NCBI RefSeq assembly: GCF_009910325.1
Contig: NZ_SUMG01000001.1
Span: 62,001-126,000 of the forward strand
Reading direction: 5' to 3'
DNA: 64,000 nucleotides
From: Isachenkonia alkalipeptolytica
Lineage (GTDB): Bacteria; Bacillota; Clostridia; Peptostreptococcales; T1SED10-28
Part shown: positions 7,371-16,713 of the stretch, piece by piece
Numbering within the stretch: the stretch's first letter is position 1
How the letters are laid out: each line of letters starts with the position of its first letter
Program-made: the position numbers and the translations under genes
The notes under the pieces: generated by a model
What the model saw: the letters and a program-made list of their open reading frames with translations, nothing else
The model's database searches: none
Told to the model about the DNA's origin: nothing

Positions 7371-8333
7371 ATGGATATAAATCAAAAACTGGATATGTTT
7401 GATGCAGTGGATTCCAACAAACGAAAAACCTGGCTGTTGCTGTTTCTTTTTTCCGCCTTTGTTTTTGTGGTGGGCTATGCCGCAGGATTTCTCCTGGGAA
7501 GCGGCACGGCGGGTCTGATGATTGCCGGGTTCATTCTTACGGTACAGTTAATCATCCTGTTTACCAAAGGGGAGGAACTGATTTTACGAATGAACAACGC
7601 CAAGGAACTTCCAAAGGATGATACGAACTATATCTACAATCTTGTGGAATCTGTCAGCCTGGCCGCGGGGATGAGTAAACCTCCGAAAGTCTACATTATT
7701 GAGGATGAGTCCTTAAATGCCTTCGCCACGGGGCGAAAACCGGAAAAATCCGCCATCGCTCTTACCCGGGGGCTGGTCAACAAACTGGACCGGGAAGAAC
7801 TGGAAGGGGTGATTGCCCATGAAATCAGCCATGTGGTCAATTATGATATTTTAATATCCACCACCGCCATTATGCTGGTGGGGGTGATTTCTCTATTGGC
7901 AGGTTTCTTACAGAGAAGACTTTTTTGGTCCTCCATGAGAGGGGGAAGAAGACACAGTCGGCAAAGTCAGGGACGGGGAGGCGGTCGGTCCCAGGCCCTG
8001 ATCCTGTTGGGCTCAATTGTGGTGATTATTTTAGCCCCTCTGTTTGCCCAGATTTTAAACTTTGCGATTTCCAGAAAAAGAGAGTATCTTGCGGATGCCA
8101 ACGGCGCCATTCTTACCAGGAACCCTAAAGCCCTGGCGGGAGCCCTTCGAAAAATCTCCGGAGATACGGAGGTGTTCCGATCCGCCAATGAGGCCACGGA
8201 AAATCTATACATTTCAAAACCATTAAAGAAGGATTCACAGGTTTCAAAGAAAGGGCGGCAAAATCAGAAGAGCAATCTGTTCTCTACCCATCCTCCTATT
8301 ACGGACCGCATTAAGAGACTGGAGTCAATGTAA
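7371..8333 (+). CDS. htpX: HtpX-like M48 family membrane zinc metalloprotease
   Basis: The 320-residue protein has two N-terminal membrane segments (about 20-65) and a zinc-protease domain with HEISH at residues 150-154. Two more membrane segments flank a Gly/Arg-rich loop (about 160-230). A third zinc ligand is expected in the SRKREYLADANGA segment (Glu of EYLAD). The C-terminal STHPPITDRIKRL motif is typical of HtpX. Family members degrade misfolded membrane proteins with the active site facing the cytoplasm. The gene follows lemA by 82 bases and they probably form one transcript. Confidence 0.93.
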   Translation: MDINQKLDMFDAVDSNKRKTWLLLFLFSAFVFVVGYAAGFLLGSGTAGLMIAGFILTVQLIILFTKGEELILRMNNAKELPKDDTNYIYNLVESVSLAAGMSKPPKVYIIEDESLNAFATGRKPEKSAIALTRGLVNKLDREELEGVIAHEISHVVNYDILISTTAIMLVGVISLLAGFLQRRLFWSSMRGGRRHSRQSQGRGGGRSQALILLGSIVVIILAPLFAQILNFAISRKREYLADANGAILTRNPKALAGALRKISGDTEVFRSANEATENLYISKPLKKDSQVSKKGRQNQKSNLFSTHPPITDRIKRLESM

Positions 8334-8477
8334 AACCTATCCCCGGAGGATGGATTTTATTAGCTGGGGAAAAGAGGGGAGGGATGAAACTTTAGGTTGG
8401 ATTAAAACCATTGAATGAGAAAACATAGGATTGGAAACCCTTGGTTTTATCGTAGAATGAATGGGGTGGTGAAGCTT

Positions 8478-9527
8478 ATGAAGCGCTGTAATTGGTGTTG
8501 GGGAAATGAAATTTATGAAAAATATCACGATGAGGAGTGGGGAGTTCCCGTGTACGATGACGGGATTCACTTCGAATTTTTAGTATTGGAGTCGGCCCAG
8601 GCGGGACTGAACTGGTTGACGATCCTGAAAAAAAGAGGGAATTACCGAAGGGCCTATGAAAATTTTGATGTGGAAAAAGTAGCGGATTTTTCCGAGGAAA
8701 AAATAGAAGAATTATTACAGGATCCGGGGATTATTCGAAATTGTAAAAAAGTAGAAGCTTCCGTGAATAATGCCAACCGATTTAGGGAGGTGCAAAGGGA
8801 GTTCGGCTCCTTCAGCAGATATATCTGGAGTTTTGTGGACCATACCCCGGTGGTAAACCGCTGGGAAACAGAAGAGGAGGTTCCGGCGAAGACCCCGGTA
8901 TCCGATGCCTTGGCTAAGGATATGAAAAAACGGGGATTTAAATTTGTGGGCTCCACCATTCTTTATGCCCATATGCAGGCCACGGGCCTTGTCAACGATC
9001 ATATAACCGGTTGTTTTCGTCATGGGGAGGTGCAAGGGGAAAGAATGGAAGCTTTTGCTCCCATACTGGAAAAGGATACCCGGGTTTTGGTTCTGGGTTC
9101 CATGCCGGGAGTAAAATCCCTGGGAAAGCAGGAGTATTATGGAAATCCCCGCAATCAATTCTGGATGTTGCTCGGGGAAATTTTCAAAGAGGAAGTGCCC
9201 GAGGATTACACCGGAAAAATTCGAATGATCAAAAGAAACCGGGTAGGATTATGGGACGTAATCAAACACTGTCGCCGGAAGGGCAGTCTGGATGCGGACA
9301 TCAAAGAAGAAGGGGTAAATGATTTAAAGGACTTGCTGGAAAACCACGAATCCATTGAAAAAGTCTGTTTTAACGGGGGAAAGGCCTACGAGCTTTTTAA
9401 AAAGCATATCGGTTTTGAAGGTTTTTCCCAGGAGTTTATTAAGCTGCCTTCCACCAGCCCTGCCAATACCCAGGCCTTTGAGAAGAAACTCAGAGAATGG
9501 GAAAAAATTAGAAATGGAGAAGATTAA
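8478..9527 (+). CDS. Fused DNA-3-methyladenine glycosylase I and hypoxanthine/mismatch-type DNA glycosylase
   Basis: Residues 1-190 are a Tag-type 3-methyladenine glycosylase: MKRCNWCWGNEIYEKYHDEE, WLTILKKR, and C-terminal ATGLVNDHITGCFRH with zinc-binding Cys/His residues. Residues about 195-349 form a uracil-DNA-glycosylase-fold domain with VLVLGSMPGVKSL, YYGNPRNQFW and STSPAN. These are motifs of family 6 (hypoxanthine-DNA glycosylase) and Mug-like enzymes. One polypeptide would thus remove both alkylated and deaminated bases in the cytosol. Start ATG 8478 is preferred because GGGTGGTG precedes it and the Tag domain begins there; an upstream in-frame ATG at 8415 would add 21 unconserved residues. 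No frameshift lies between the domains, so this is a true fusion. Confidence 0.88.
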   Translation: MKRCNWCWGNEIYEKYHDEEWGVPVYDDGIHFEFLVLESAQAGLNWLTILKKRGNYRRAYENFDVEKVADFSEEKIEELLQDPGIIRNCKKVEASVNNANRFREVQREFGSFSRYIWSFVDHTPVVNRWETEEEVPAKTPVSDALAKDMKKRGFKFVGSTILYAHMQATGLVNDHITGCFRHGEVQGERMEAFAPILEKDTRVLVLGSMPGVKSLGKQEYYGNPRNQFWMLLGEIFKEEVPEDYTGKIRMIKRNRVGLWDVIKHCRRKGSLDADIKEEGVNDLKDLLENHESIEKVCFNGGKAYELFKKHIGFEGFSQEFIKLPSTSPANTQAFEKKLREWEKIRNGED

Positions 9528-9638
9528 TCGGGATTTGGACTGTGGGAAAGGGAAAATTGTGATATAATATTTTAAAATCTTTTTTACAGTCTTTTAAAGA
9601 CTTAACCTACATAAAATTAGAGCCTAGGAGGAATGAAA

Positions 9639-10091
9639 ATGACAGAAAGACAATACGTAATCTTTACATTGGAACAGGAACAGTACGGGGTGGATATTAT
9701 GCATGTAAAAGAAATCAGCGAATTTAAAAAATGCAATAAAATCCCCCACACCCCAAGCTTTATTGAAGGAATCATCAACTACCGGGGGGCGGTTACTCCG
9801 ATTATCAACCTGAGAAAGAAGTTTGAGCTGTCCGAGGGAGACATTGACAGTCAAACCCGAATTATCATCATCAATTTAAACAATAAGCAAGTGGGCTTTT
9901 TAGTGGATGAAGCTTCCCAAGTACTAACCATAGACCAGGAAATGGTGGACCCTGCTCCGAAAATCGTAACGGATATTCAGGAGGAGTTTATTGAGGGAAT
10001 TGCGAAACTGGAAGACCGAATGGTCATTTTATTGGACCTTGAAAACGTCCTAAGTGAAAGGGAAAAGGAAACCGTATTGGAAATCCAATAA
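9639..10091 (+). CDS. cheW: CheW-like chemotaxis coupling protein
   Basis: The protein (about 150 residues) is a single CheW domain: QYVIFTLEQEQYGVDIMHVKEI, the conserved IPHTPSFIEGIINYRGAVTPIINL, VGFLVDEASQVL and a C-terminal ILLDLENVL. CheW links methyl-accepting chemoreceptors to the CheA kinase at the membrane-proximal array. ATG 9639 is chosen, since AGGAGG at 9626-9631 is 7 bases upstream; an ATG at 9633 is too close. The gene stands alone with its own terminator, so it is an orphan cheW; a soluble chemoreceptor gene lies 27 kb away. Confidence 0.94.
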   Translation: MTERQYVIFTLEQEQYGVDIMHVKEISEFKKCNKIPHTPSFIEGIINYRGAVTPIINLRKKFELSEGDIDSQTRIIIINLNNKQVGFLVDEASQVLTIDQEMVDPAPKIVTDIQEEFIEGIAKLEDRMVILLDLENVLSEREKETVLEIQ

Positions 10092-10102
10092 GGGTTGGCA
10101 AG

Positions 10103-10148
10103 CGGCCTTCGAGGCCCCGATTTTGGCGGGGCCGATGGAGGCTTTTTT
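10103..10148 (+). terminator. Intrinsic terminator after cheW
   Basis: GAGGCCCCG and CGGGGCC form the main stem, extended by outer GCCT/AGGC pairing, followed by a T run at 10142-10147. Confidence 0.75.
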
Positions 10149-10181
10149 ATACACCGAAACCATAGTCTAGGAGGGGAAAAT

Positions 10182-10631
10182 ATGGAAATTAAACGGCTGT
10201 CTCAATGCCGGGAGTACGAAGACCAAGTGGTCCGTTGGCTTTGGAAGGAATTTGGAAATGAGGAGAACTACAAACGCTACGAAATGATTATTCATCATAG
10301 CATGGACCCCGATAATCTGCCCCAAACCTTTGTAGCCTTCGAGGAGGGCAAAGCCGTGGCCACCGTGGGACTGTGGCGGTGTGACTTGATGAGCCGACAG
10401 GATTTATTTCCCTGGTTGGCCTCTCTTTACGTGGACCCGGCCTACCGCCGTCGTGGCATCGGGAAAAAGCTCCAGGGGTTTATTTTGGATTATTGCAGAA
10501 AACAGGATTATTCCAAGGTTTATCTCTATACGGACCTGGTGAATTACTATGAAAAAACCGGCTGGGAACAGATGGGCTACGGATGGACGGAAGACATGGA
10601 AAAAGTTCGGATCTACCAATACAAATTATAA
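10182..10631 (+). CDS. GNAT family N-acetyltransferase
   Basis: The 149-residue protein has the GNAT fold with the acetyl-CoA pyrophosphate-binding motif in LYVDPAYRRRGIGKKLQGF (R/Q-x-x-G-x-G/A type). It ends with YYEKTGWEQMGYGW, the usual FYxKxGF-like motif. The acceptor is unknown. The start at ATG 10182 is supported by TAGGAGGGGAAAAT. It could be read further upstream to 10095, but that region is the cheW terminator hairpin, so the longer form is rejected. The nucleoid-associated protein gene follows by 15 bases and may be co-transcribed. Confidence 0.88.
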   Translation: MEIKRLSQCREYEDQVVRWLWKEFGNEENYKRYEMIIHHSMDPDNLPQTFVAFEEGKAVATVGLWRCDLMSRQDLFPWLASLYVDPAYRRRGIGKKLQGFILDYCRKQDYSKVYLYTDLVNYYEKTGWEQMGYGWTEDMEKVRIYQYKL

Positions 10632-10646
10632 GCAGGGAGAGGGAAA

Positions 10647-11657
10647 ATGGAAGACGTTTATATTACCCAAAGCATATTACACATTTTAGACAGCCAGGTG
10701 GGAATGCCTGTATTATCGGAGAAGGAGCACCCTAAAAGTGCGGAGACGGAGTTATTTTTAGGAGAGCACTTAAAGCGTTTACTAGAGGATCCGGAAATCA
10801 AGGAATGTGAGTTTTTAGAGGATCGGGAAAATCCGGTTAAAGGGATTTTACAAGGGTATCAGCAGGATACCGGCACCTTTGTCTCCATGAGCAAGGCACT
10901 GGCCAAAAGTTTATATGAGTTTATGATGAAAAACCCGGAGGTGCCTTCTTCGGATCTGGCGGTGGTAGCCTTTCGTCAAAAAGACCGGCCCTATTTAGGG
11001 GTGCTGAAGTTTAATTACAAACAAACCTTTACCCATGAGGTGGACCATCAGGAGGATGGGAACATTAATTCCATTATTCAATACCAGCGGACCATTGCCA
11101 ATATCAATCAGCGGATCGAAGAAGGGTTTGTTTTGGATCTGGAGGAGGGAAACCTACTGCTGAAGGAAAAAAAAGCAAGGATCAATGATGAAAAGATTTT
11201 TTATCTGTCGGAAAAATTTCTCCTGTGCAAGGGGAAACCCTCGGATAAGGAAAAGCTCTCCATCATCAACAAGACCAATAAAGAGGTGCTTAAAAAGCAC
11301 TACGACAACGACTTTAAAAAGACCACGGATTTGAAACGGGCCATGGCGGAAAATATTGCAGAATCCGAAGAGTTGGAGATAGAAGAGATCACTGAGAAGG
11401 TTTTTCGGGATAATCCCGAGGCCCAAAAAGAATATCGGGAATCCATTGAAAAGCAGGGTTTAATGGAATCCACGGTGAAGCTGGCCCCTAAAACCTCGGA
11501 GAAAGTGATGAAAAAACAAAAAATTGTAACCGAGGAGGGGATTGAACTTCATGTACCCGGAGAATACCTGGATGATCGGAAGGTGAAGTTTGTCAATAAC
11601 GGAGACGGAACCATCAAAATTGAAATCAATGACATCGCCTCGATTTTAAATAAATAA
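10647..11657 (+). CDS. Nucleoid-associated protein, NdpA/YejK family
   Basis: The 336-residue protein matches the 37-kDa nucleoid-associated protein family (NdpA). It shows the N-terminal ITQSILHILDS, central QEDGNINSIIQYQRTIAN, EGNLLLKEKKARIND and C-terminal DRKVKFVNNGDGTIKIEIND. E. coli YejK binds the nucleoid and topoisomerase IV; in clostridia the role is unstudied. The ATG has GGGAGAGGG before it. It sits in a row with a GNAT gene and a membrane protein gene with short spacing, with no evident functional link. Confidence 0.85.
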   Translation: MEDVYITQSILHILDSQVGMPVLSEKEHPKSAETELFLGEHLKRLLEDPEIKECEFLEDRENPVKGILQGYQQDTGTFVSMSKALAKSLYEFMMKNPEVPSSDLAVVAFRQKDRPYLGVLKFNYKQTFTHEVDHQEDGNINSIIQYQRTIANINQRIEEGFVLDLEEGNLLLKEKKARINDEKIFYLSEKFLLCKGKPSDKEKLSIINKTNKEVLKKHYDNDFKKTTDLKRAMAENIAESEELEIEEITEKVFRDNPEAQKEYRESIEKQGLMESTVKLAPKTSEKVMKKQKIVTEEGIELHVPGEYLDDRKVKFVNNGDGTIKIEINDIASILNK

Positions 11658-11690
11658 AACGAATACTTAGGGACAGGATGTGATGTGTTC

Positions 11691-12134
11691 ATGGAAGAGG
11701 AATACTATGGGAAAGCGTTTCGAGGTTTTTTCTTTAAGGGGTTGGCCCAATTTCTGGGTTTAACCTTAGTGCTGTATTTTATTATGATGGCAATTACCGG
11801 AGGAGATTTTCACTTCTCCTTTATTTCCATCGCCGTATTTTCCTATGCAATCATCTATTTAATGACCCATAAAGTGCGAAGACGAACCGTAGTGATTGAC
11901 AGCAAAGAGGAGTTTATTCGGAATTTGAAAGATGCGGTGGCGTATTTACACTATGATATTATTGAAGAAAGGGAAGACTTAATTATTATTAAGCCTCAGT
12001 GGCATGAAAAAGCCTATACTGCGAAACTGTTTATCGAGGTGAAAGAAGAAGAAGTAAAATTCATCGGAGTTACCCAACATATATATAAAATTCTAGAGGC
12101 TTATGAAGAACAGCGGCAAAGAAAGGATCGTTAA
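11691..12134 (+). CDS. Conserved membrane protein of unknown function
   Basis: The protein of about 147 residues has two predicted membrane segments (about residues 15-35 and 40-60: LTLVLYFIMMAITGG and FISIAVFSYAIIYLM). A cytoplasmic domain with RRRTVVIDSKEEFIRNLKD and repeated charged beta-like strands follows. No catalytic motif is visible and I do not recognise a family. The start could be GTG 11685 or ATG 11691; the ATG is preferred for its spacing to ACAGGATGTG. The NhaC gene begins 5 bases after its stop, so the two are probably co-translated; it may be an accessory of the antiporter, which is inference from position. Confidence 0.7.
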   Translation: MEEEYYGKAFRGFFFKGLAQFLGLTLVLYFIMMAITGGDFHFSFISIAVFSYAIIYLMTHKVRRRTVVIDSKEEFIRNLKDAVAYLHYDIIEEREDLIIIKPQWHEKAYTAKLFIEVKEEEVKFIGVTQHIYKILEAYEEQRQRKDR

Positions 12135-12139
12135 GGAAA

Positions 12140-13522
12140 ATGAGGGAGAAAATCAGTATTCGATGGGCTTTTATAATCGGCATTTTATTTATCTCCACGG
12201 TAATTACCGCCATGGTTCTGCAGCGGTCTTTGGTGTGGGGAATCTATTTGACCCTTCTTTTTTCTCTGCTGGTTCTCTACAGTGCCGGGATCTCCCCTAA
12301 AATAAGCCTGGGGTGGATTTTACAGGGGGTTTATGATGCCAAGGAAGTATACGGGTTAATTATTTTGATCGGATTGAACGTCTCTATGTGGATCGCCTCG
12401 GGGATTGTGCCAACCTTGCTGTATTTTGGTTTCGATATGATCCACGGGGTGAATTTTTTGCCCTTTGCCTTTATCATCAGCGGGGTGCTGGCTTTTTTTC
12501 TCGGCACAGGCCTGGGAACCATAAGCACCATCGGTATTGTTCTCTTTACCCTGGGGGTCAGCATCAATATACCCGGCGGGTTACTGCTGGGCACCCTGGT
12601 CTCCGGAGCCTATATTGCGGATCGGATGTCGCCGATTTCCGCCTTGGCCAATTTCACCATGAAAGTCCTGAAAATTTCTTTTCGGGTCTATTTTGTAAAA
12701 ATGCTGAAGGTCATGGTGCCCACAACCCTGTTGTCCTTGGCGGTCTATTACTTCATCGGTCTGAACTATCAAGGGGAGATTCAACCGGGGGATGTTGCTT
12801 ATTATCAAGGTCTTTTAGGAGAGGTGTTTATCCTGTCGCCCCTACTATTGTTGATCCCCTTAGGTGTATTGTGGTTGAGCTTTAAAAAGCTTTCCTCGAG
12901 CTATGTGCTTCTTTTCGGAATCCTTACGGGTTTTATGGCAGGGGTGGGTCTTCAGGGGATGAGCCTTTATCAGGGGCTCCGGTTTCTCATTTTAGGATTT
13001 GAATCCCCGGTGAGCAGCGAGTTCATGGGCTCTCTGGAAATTGGAGGGGCGCTGCAAATGCTGGAAGTGGTCTTGGTGGTTATGGGAGGAATTGCCATCA
13101 GCAAGATTTACGAAGGTTGCGGCTGGATTGCCCCGGTGATTGAAAGGGTAAAAAAGAAAAGCAAAACTCGAGGACAGCTTCTTCTGAACACCGGGCTTCT
13201 CTCCATCGTTCTGAATGCCCTGACCTGTGATCAGACCGTTGGCATCTTAGTCCCGGGGACGCAATTGCCGAAAATCTACCAAGAACAGGGGTTGAGTCGG
13301 GAAGACTTAGGGGTCATGGTTGCCAACAGCGGCACGGCCCTGGCTCCGTTGATGCCATGGAATGTCAATGCGATTATTATTTATACCATCACCGGAGTCT
13401 CCGCTCTATCCTATGGAAAATTTGCTGTTTTAAACTGGTTGGCTTTTCCCGCGGCCCTCTTTACAGCAAGGGAAATTTGTCGAATACTATCGAATTTTAA
13501 GCCGATTACCTATAAAAACTAA
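12140..13522 (+). CDS. nhaC: NhaC family Na+/H+ antiporter
   Basis: The 460-residue protein has about 11-12 hydrophobic segments and NhaC-family signatures: FLGTGLGTISTIGIVLFTLG, GAYIADRMSPISAL and the late segment NALTCDQTVGILVPG followed by NSGTALAPLMPWNVN. NhaC exchangers import H+ and export Na+, aiding pH and sodium homeostasis in alkaline environments. The start is ATG 12140 just after the small membrane protein gene. Some relatives act as malate/lactate antiporters, so the exact substrate is not proved, although the motifs fit the Na+/H+ branch. Confidence 0.9.
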   Translation: MREKISIRWAFIIGILFISTVITAMVLQRSLVWGIYLTLLFSLLVLYSAGISPKISLGWILQGVYDAKEVYGLIILIGLNVSMWIASGIVPTLLYFGFDMIHGVNFLPFAFIISGVLAFFLGTGLGTISTIGIVLFTLGVSINIPGGLLLGTLVSGAYIADRMSPISALANFTMKVLKISFRVYFVKMLKVMVPTTLLSLAVYYFIGLNYQGEIQPGDVAYYQGLLGEVFILSPLLLLIPLGVLWLSFKKLSSSYVLLFGILTGFMAGVGLQGMSLYQGLRFLILGFESPVSSEFMGSLEIGGALQMLEVVLVVMGGIAISKIYEGCGWIAPVIERVKKKSKTRGQLLLNTGLLSIVLNALTCDQTVGILVPGTQLPKIYQEQGLSREDLGVMVANSGTALAPLMPWNVNAIIIYTITGVSALSYGKFAVLNWLAFPAALFTAREICRILSNFKPITYKN

Positions 13523-13632
13523 TTTTTTCATGGTATACTTTTATTATTACAATGGTATTATTTTATAATATTCGTTATAATTCAGAGGGATTTTAGATCA
13601 GTTCGTAAAATCCCGGGAAAAGGAGTTTTTCT

Positions 13633-14553
13633 ATGGAGGGAAATTGCACAATTATCGCAAAAGAAGACTATGAAAAGCATACGGTTACCCCGGAAGGGAC
13701 GGCGGAAATCATCAACAAATATAAGGACCCTGTAATGGAGGTCAATGTTTATATTCTAAAAAAAGATGGGAATTTTCATCTCAGTCCTCCGAAAAACCCC
13801 CAGGGAATGAAATCCTATTTTATCGAAGAAGGTCGCCTCTATAGTATGGAGACTAAGGCTTATCATGATATGGGAAGCATGATTATTTTAAACCCCAAGG
13901 ATGAGCTGTTTAATGTGACAGCAATCAAAGATACATACCTGTTGGTGCACTCCCTGCAGGATGATTCCTACGAAGCGACAGAAAAGAATTTTAAACATAT
14001 TCATGATATCCTTGTGCAGATCCAAAGGAAAGATGCCTATACCCATGACCATTCCCAAAGGGTATATAAGCTTAGCCGAAGCATGGCGGAAAAGTTGGAT
14101 TTTAGAGGCGCGGCCCTGCAAAATCTTCTTTGGGCGGCAAAATACCATGATATCGGGAAAGTGTTTGTTCCTGACGAGATATTGAATAAGCCCGGGGCCT
14201 TAACAAAAGAAGAGTTTGAAACCATGCAGGAGCACACCACCATGGGGCGGGATCTGATTTTACAGTACTTCAACCAAGAGACCTATGAAATCATCTGTCA
14301 GCACCATGAACGGCTGGACGGCAGCGGCTATCCCCAAAATTTACGAAATGAAGAAATCCGTAAAGAGGCGAAGATTTTAGCGATCTGTGACAGCTTTGAT
14401 GCTATGACCACGGACCGGGTGTATAAAAAAGGAAAGACCAAAAGGGAAGCCATAGAGGAACTAAAGTCTTTAAAGAACAGGAAATACGATGAAGAGCTGT
14501 TGAAGCTTTTTATTGAAGTCCTTAAGCTAGAGGAAGAGGAAGAGGAAGTCTAG
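13633..14553 (+). CDS. HD-GYP domain protein with cupin-like N-terminus
   Basis: The 306-residue protein has an N-terminal domain (about 1-110) with cupin-like strands ([29 protein letters not shown]) and a C-terminal HD-GYP domain (about 125-300). The HD motif is YHDIGK and the second histidine pair with the GYP signature is [16 protein letters not shown] enzymes hydrolyse c-di-GMP to pGpG/GMP at a bimetal site, so this is a predicted phosphodiesterase. The cupin-like region may sense a ligand, but no clear metal motif is seen. The gene is single, starting after GAAAAGGAG. Confidence 0.88.
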   Translation: MEGNCTIIAKEDYEKHTVTPEGTAEIINKYKDPVMEVNVYILKKDGNFHLSPPKNPQGMKSYFIEEGRLYSMETKAYHDMGSMIILNPKDELFNVTAIKDTYLLVHSLQDDSYEATEKNFKHIHDILVQIQRKDAYTHDHSQRVYKLSRSMAEKLDFRGAALQNLLWAAKYHDIGKVFVPDEILNKPGALTKEEFETMQEHTTMGRDLILQYFNQETYEIICQHHERLDGSGYPQNLRNEEIRKEAKILAICDSFDAMTTDRVYKKGKTKREAIEELKSLKNRKYDEELLKLFIEVLKLEEEEEEV

Positions 14554-14635
14554 AAAAAGCTTTTATTCCTGGGTAATATTCAGTATAATGCTAGTAGAAG
14601 GAAAGATTAAGGAATCTATTTTAGGAGGATGCTTG

Positions 14636-16333
14636 ATGGGAAAAGAAGAATTTGATCATATAGAAGAAAAGGAACAATCCAGTTTTTTGCAAAGAATTGT
14701 GGAAAAGGATTTGGAAGAAGGGGTGTACAGTCGGGAAGTCTGTACCCGTTTCCCTCCGGAGCCTAACGGGTATTTGCACATCGGAAGTGCCTATGCCATT
14801 AATATCAGTTATAATATCGCTAAAAAGTTTGGTGGAAAATTCAATCTGCGCTTTGACGATACTAATCCCCTGAAGGAGGATAAGGAGTACGTGGAGGCTA
14901 TTATTGAAGATATGAAGTGGGCGGGATTTGATCCCGGAGACCGGATCTTTTATGGTTCCGATTATTTCCAGCAGCTGTATGATTATGCTCTACAGCTCAT
15001 TGAAAAAGGAAAAGCTTACGTCTGTGATCTTACCCCGGAGGAAATTCGAAGCTACCGGGGAACCTTAACGGAGACCGGAAAGAACAGTCCTTATCGGGAT
15101 CGAAGCGTGGAGGAGAACTTAGACCTCTTTAATCGAATGAAAGCTGGAGAATTTAACAACGGAGAGAAGGTTTTGCGGGCCAAGATTGATATGCAGTCCC
15201 CGAACATCAATCTTCGGGATCCGATAATTTACCGGATTTTGCATGAGGACCATTATCGTCAAGGAAATCAGTGGTGCATCTATCCCATGTATGATTATGC
15301 TCATCCCCTGCAGGATGCCATAGAAGGGGTAACCCATTCCATGTGCTCCATTGAATTTAAAGACCATCGGCCCCTCTATAACTGGACATTGGAAGAGTTG
15401 GAACTGACCGAACCCCCGAAACAGCGGGAATTTGGCCGTATGAACTTAACCGGGGTGGTGACCAGTAAGCGTTTTTTACGGGAACTGGTTGCAGAGGGAT
15501 ATGTGGACGGTTGGGACGATCCGAGGCTTCCCACCCTTCGGGGAATGCGAAGACGGGGGTATACCCCGGAAAGCATCAAACACTTCCTAGGCGAAATCGG
15601 AATATCCAAGGATGAGAGTACCGTGGATGTTTCCATGTTGGAACACAGTGTACGGGAAGACTTACGGGACCGGGCCCCTTCCATGATGGCGGTGATGAAC
15701 CCCTTGAAAGTAGTGATTGAAAACTATCCCCAGGATGAAAATGAATTTTTGGAAGTACAGAATCATCCCAAGGACCCTTCCATGGGCACAAGGCAGATCA
15801 CCTTTTCCCGGGAAGTCTATATTGAAAGAGAAGACTTTATGGAAAATCCGGTAAAGGGCTTTAAACGCTTTGCCCCGGAACATGAAGTCCGACTACGGGG
15901 AGCCTACTTTATCAAACTGGTGAAGGTGGTAAAGGATGAACAGGGGGAGATTAAAGAGCTTCGCTGCACCTATGATCCCGAGACAAAGAGCGGCTCCGGT
16001 TTTACCGGCAGAAAGCCCAAGGCAACCATCCATTGGGTGGACGGCAAAAACTGCAAAAGTGCGGAGGCCCGGCTTTATGAAAAGCTTATAGAGGACGAAG
16101 AGCTTCTAAAGGATAAAACTCTAAGCTGGGATAAGCGGATCAATACCGACTCCTTAAAGATTTTAAAGGATATCAAAATCGAAAAAGCCCTGGGGGAAGC
16201 AAAGAAAGAAGAAAAATTCCAGTTCATCCGCCAAGGGTTCTACACCGTGGACAACAAACATACCACGGAGGAAAAATTAATTTTTAACCGAATTGTCCCC
16301 TTAAAGGACTCCTGGAAAAAAGGCAAGAAATAA
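14636..16333 (+). CDS. glnS: Glutaminyl-tRNA synthetase
   Basis: The 565-residue enzyme attaches glutamine to tRNA-Gln. It has the GlnRS/GluRS class I core: [18 protein letters not shown] (HIGH motif at about 48-51), [17 protein letters not shown], and the KMSKS-like VVTSKRF. The GlnRS-specific anticodon-binding region follows ([17 protein letters not shown]). The ATG at 14636 has AGGAGG 7 bases upstream; an in-frame ATG at 14588 lacks one. Most Firmicutes make Gln-tRNA by the GatCAB amidotransferase instead, so GlnRS here is a clade-specific and probably ancient lateral acquisition. A cobalamin riboswitch and its own promoter begin directly after the stop. Confidence 0.97.
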   Translation: MGKEEFDHIEEKEQSSFLQRIVEKDLEEGVYSREVCTRFPPEPNGYLHIGSAYAINISYNIAKKFGGKFNLRFDDTNPLKEDKEYVEAIIEDMKWAGFDPGDRIFYGSDYFQQLYDYALQLIEKGKAYVCDLTPEEIRSYRGTLTETGKNSPYRDRSVEENLDLFNRMKAGEFNNGEKVLRAKIDMQSPNINLRDPIIYRILHEDHYRQGNQWCIYPMYDYAHPLQDAIEGVTHSMCSIEFKDHRPLYNWTLEELELTEPPKQREFGRMNLTGVVTSKRFLRELVAEGYVDGWDDPRLPTLRGMRRRGYTPESIKHFLGEIGISKDESTVDVSMLEHSVREDLRDRAPSMMAVMNPLKVVIENYPQDENEFLEVQNHPKDPSMGTRQITFSREVYIEREDFMENPVKGFKRFAPEHEVRLRGAYFIKLVKVVKDEQGEIKELRCTYDPETKSGSGFTGRKPKATIHWVDGKNCKSAEARLYEKLIEDEELLKDKTLSWDKRINTDSLKILKDIKIEKALGEAKKEEKFQFIRQGFYTVDNKHTTEEKLIFNRIVPLKDSWKKGKK

Positions 16334-16335
16334 CA

Positions 16336-16364
16336 TTGCTTTTTATCTCCCCAGGTATTATCAT
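16336..16364 (+). promoter_or_regulatory. Promoter of the cobalamin riboswitch transcript
   Basis: TTGCTT at 16336-16341 and TATCAT at 16359-16364 are separated by 17 bases, beginning 3 bases after the glnS stop and about 35 bases before the riboswitch. A TATTAT at 16356-16361 is a possible alternative -10. Confidence 0.5.
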
Positions 16365-16399
16365 AGAAGGTAAGACTAAGGATAAGAAAACTTCATAAC

Positions 16400-16690
16400 G
16401 ATTTTTTTCGGTTGTAGAACTTACATGAAAAGGGAAGCAGGTGTAATACCTGCGCGGTCCTCGCCGCCGTAATGCATGAAAAAGATATTTATAAAGCCAC
16501 TGGGAAACCGGGAAGGCAAATATCGAAAATGCTAAGCCGGAAGACCTGCCGAAAAAAATACCATTACACTTCACGAGGGATTGAAGGGAGGGAGATCTGC
16601 AAATAATGCAGGAAGTCTGAAGCTGGACAAGTACGCAGCAAAGGATAAACAGTCTACCCCTTTCAACTACCGTTGGAAGGGGTTTTTTAA
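16400..16690 (+). ncRNA. Cobalamin (AdoCbl) riboswitch with terminator platform
   Basis: The leader carries the cobalamin riboswitch landmarks in order. These are AAAAGGGAAGCAGGTGTAAT, CCTGCGCGGTCCTCGCCGCC, GCCACTGGGAAACCGGGAAG and finally AAGCCGGAAGACCTGCC (about 16538-16554), the conserved B12-box end. The platform holds an intrinsic terminator (CCCCTTTCAAC/GTTGGAAGGGG then six T) at 16657-16688. An upstream TTGAAGGGAG (about 16581-16590) can pair with CCCCTTTCAA and would serve as the antiterminator arm. Cobalamin binding is expected to favour termination and repress the DUF4430-protein/S-component operon that starts 24 bases later. Confidence 0.93.
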
Positions 16691-16713
16691 ATTAAATAAC
16701 AGGAGGTAGGGAC

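Noticed and set aside
8415-8477. Longer N-terminus for the fused glycosylase
   Set aside because: The extra 21 residues are not conserved-looking and no ribosome-binding site precedes the upstream ATG, while 8478 has one.
10095-10181. Longer N-terminus for the GNAT protein
   Set aside because: It would be translated from the cheW terminator hairpin; the AGGAGG-preceded ATG at 10182 starts the domain properly.
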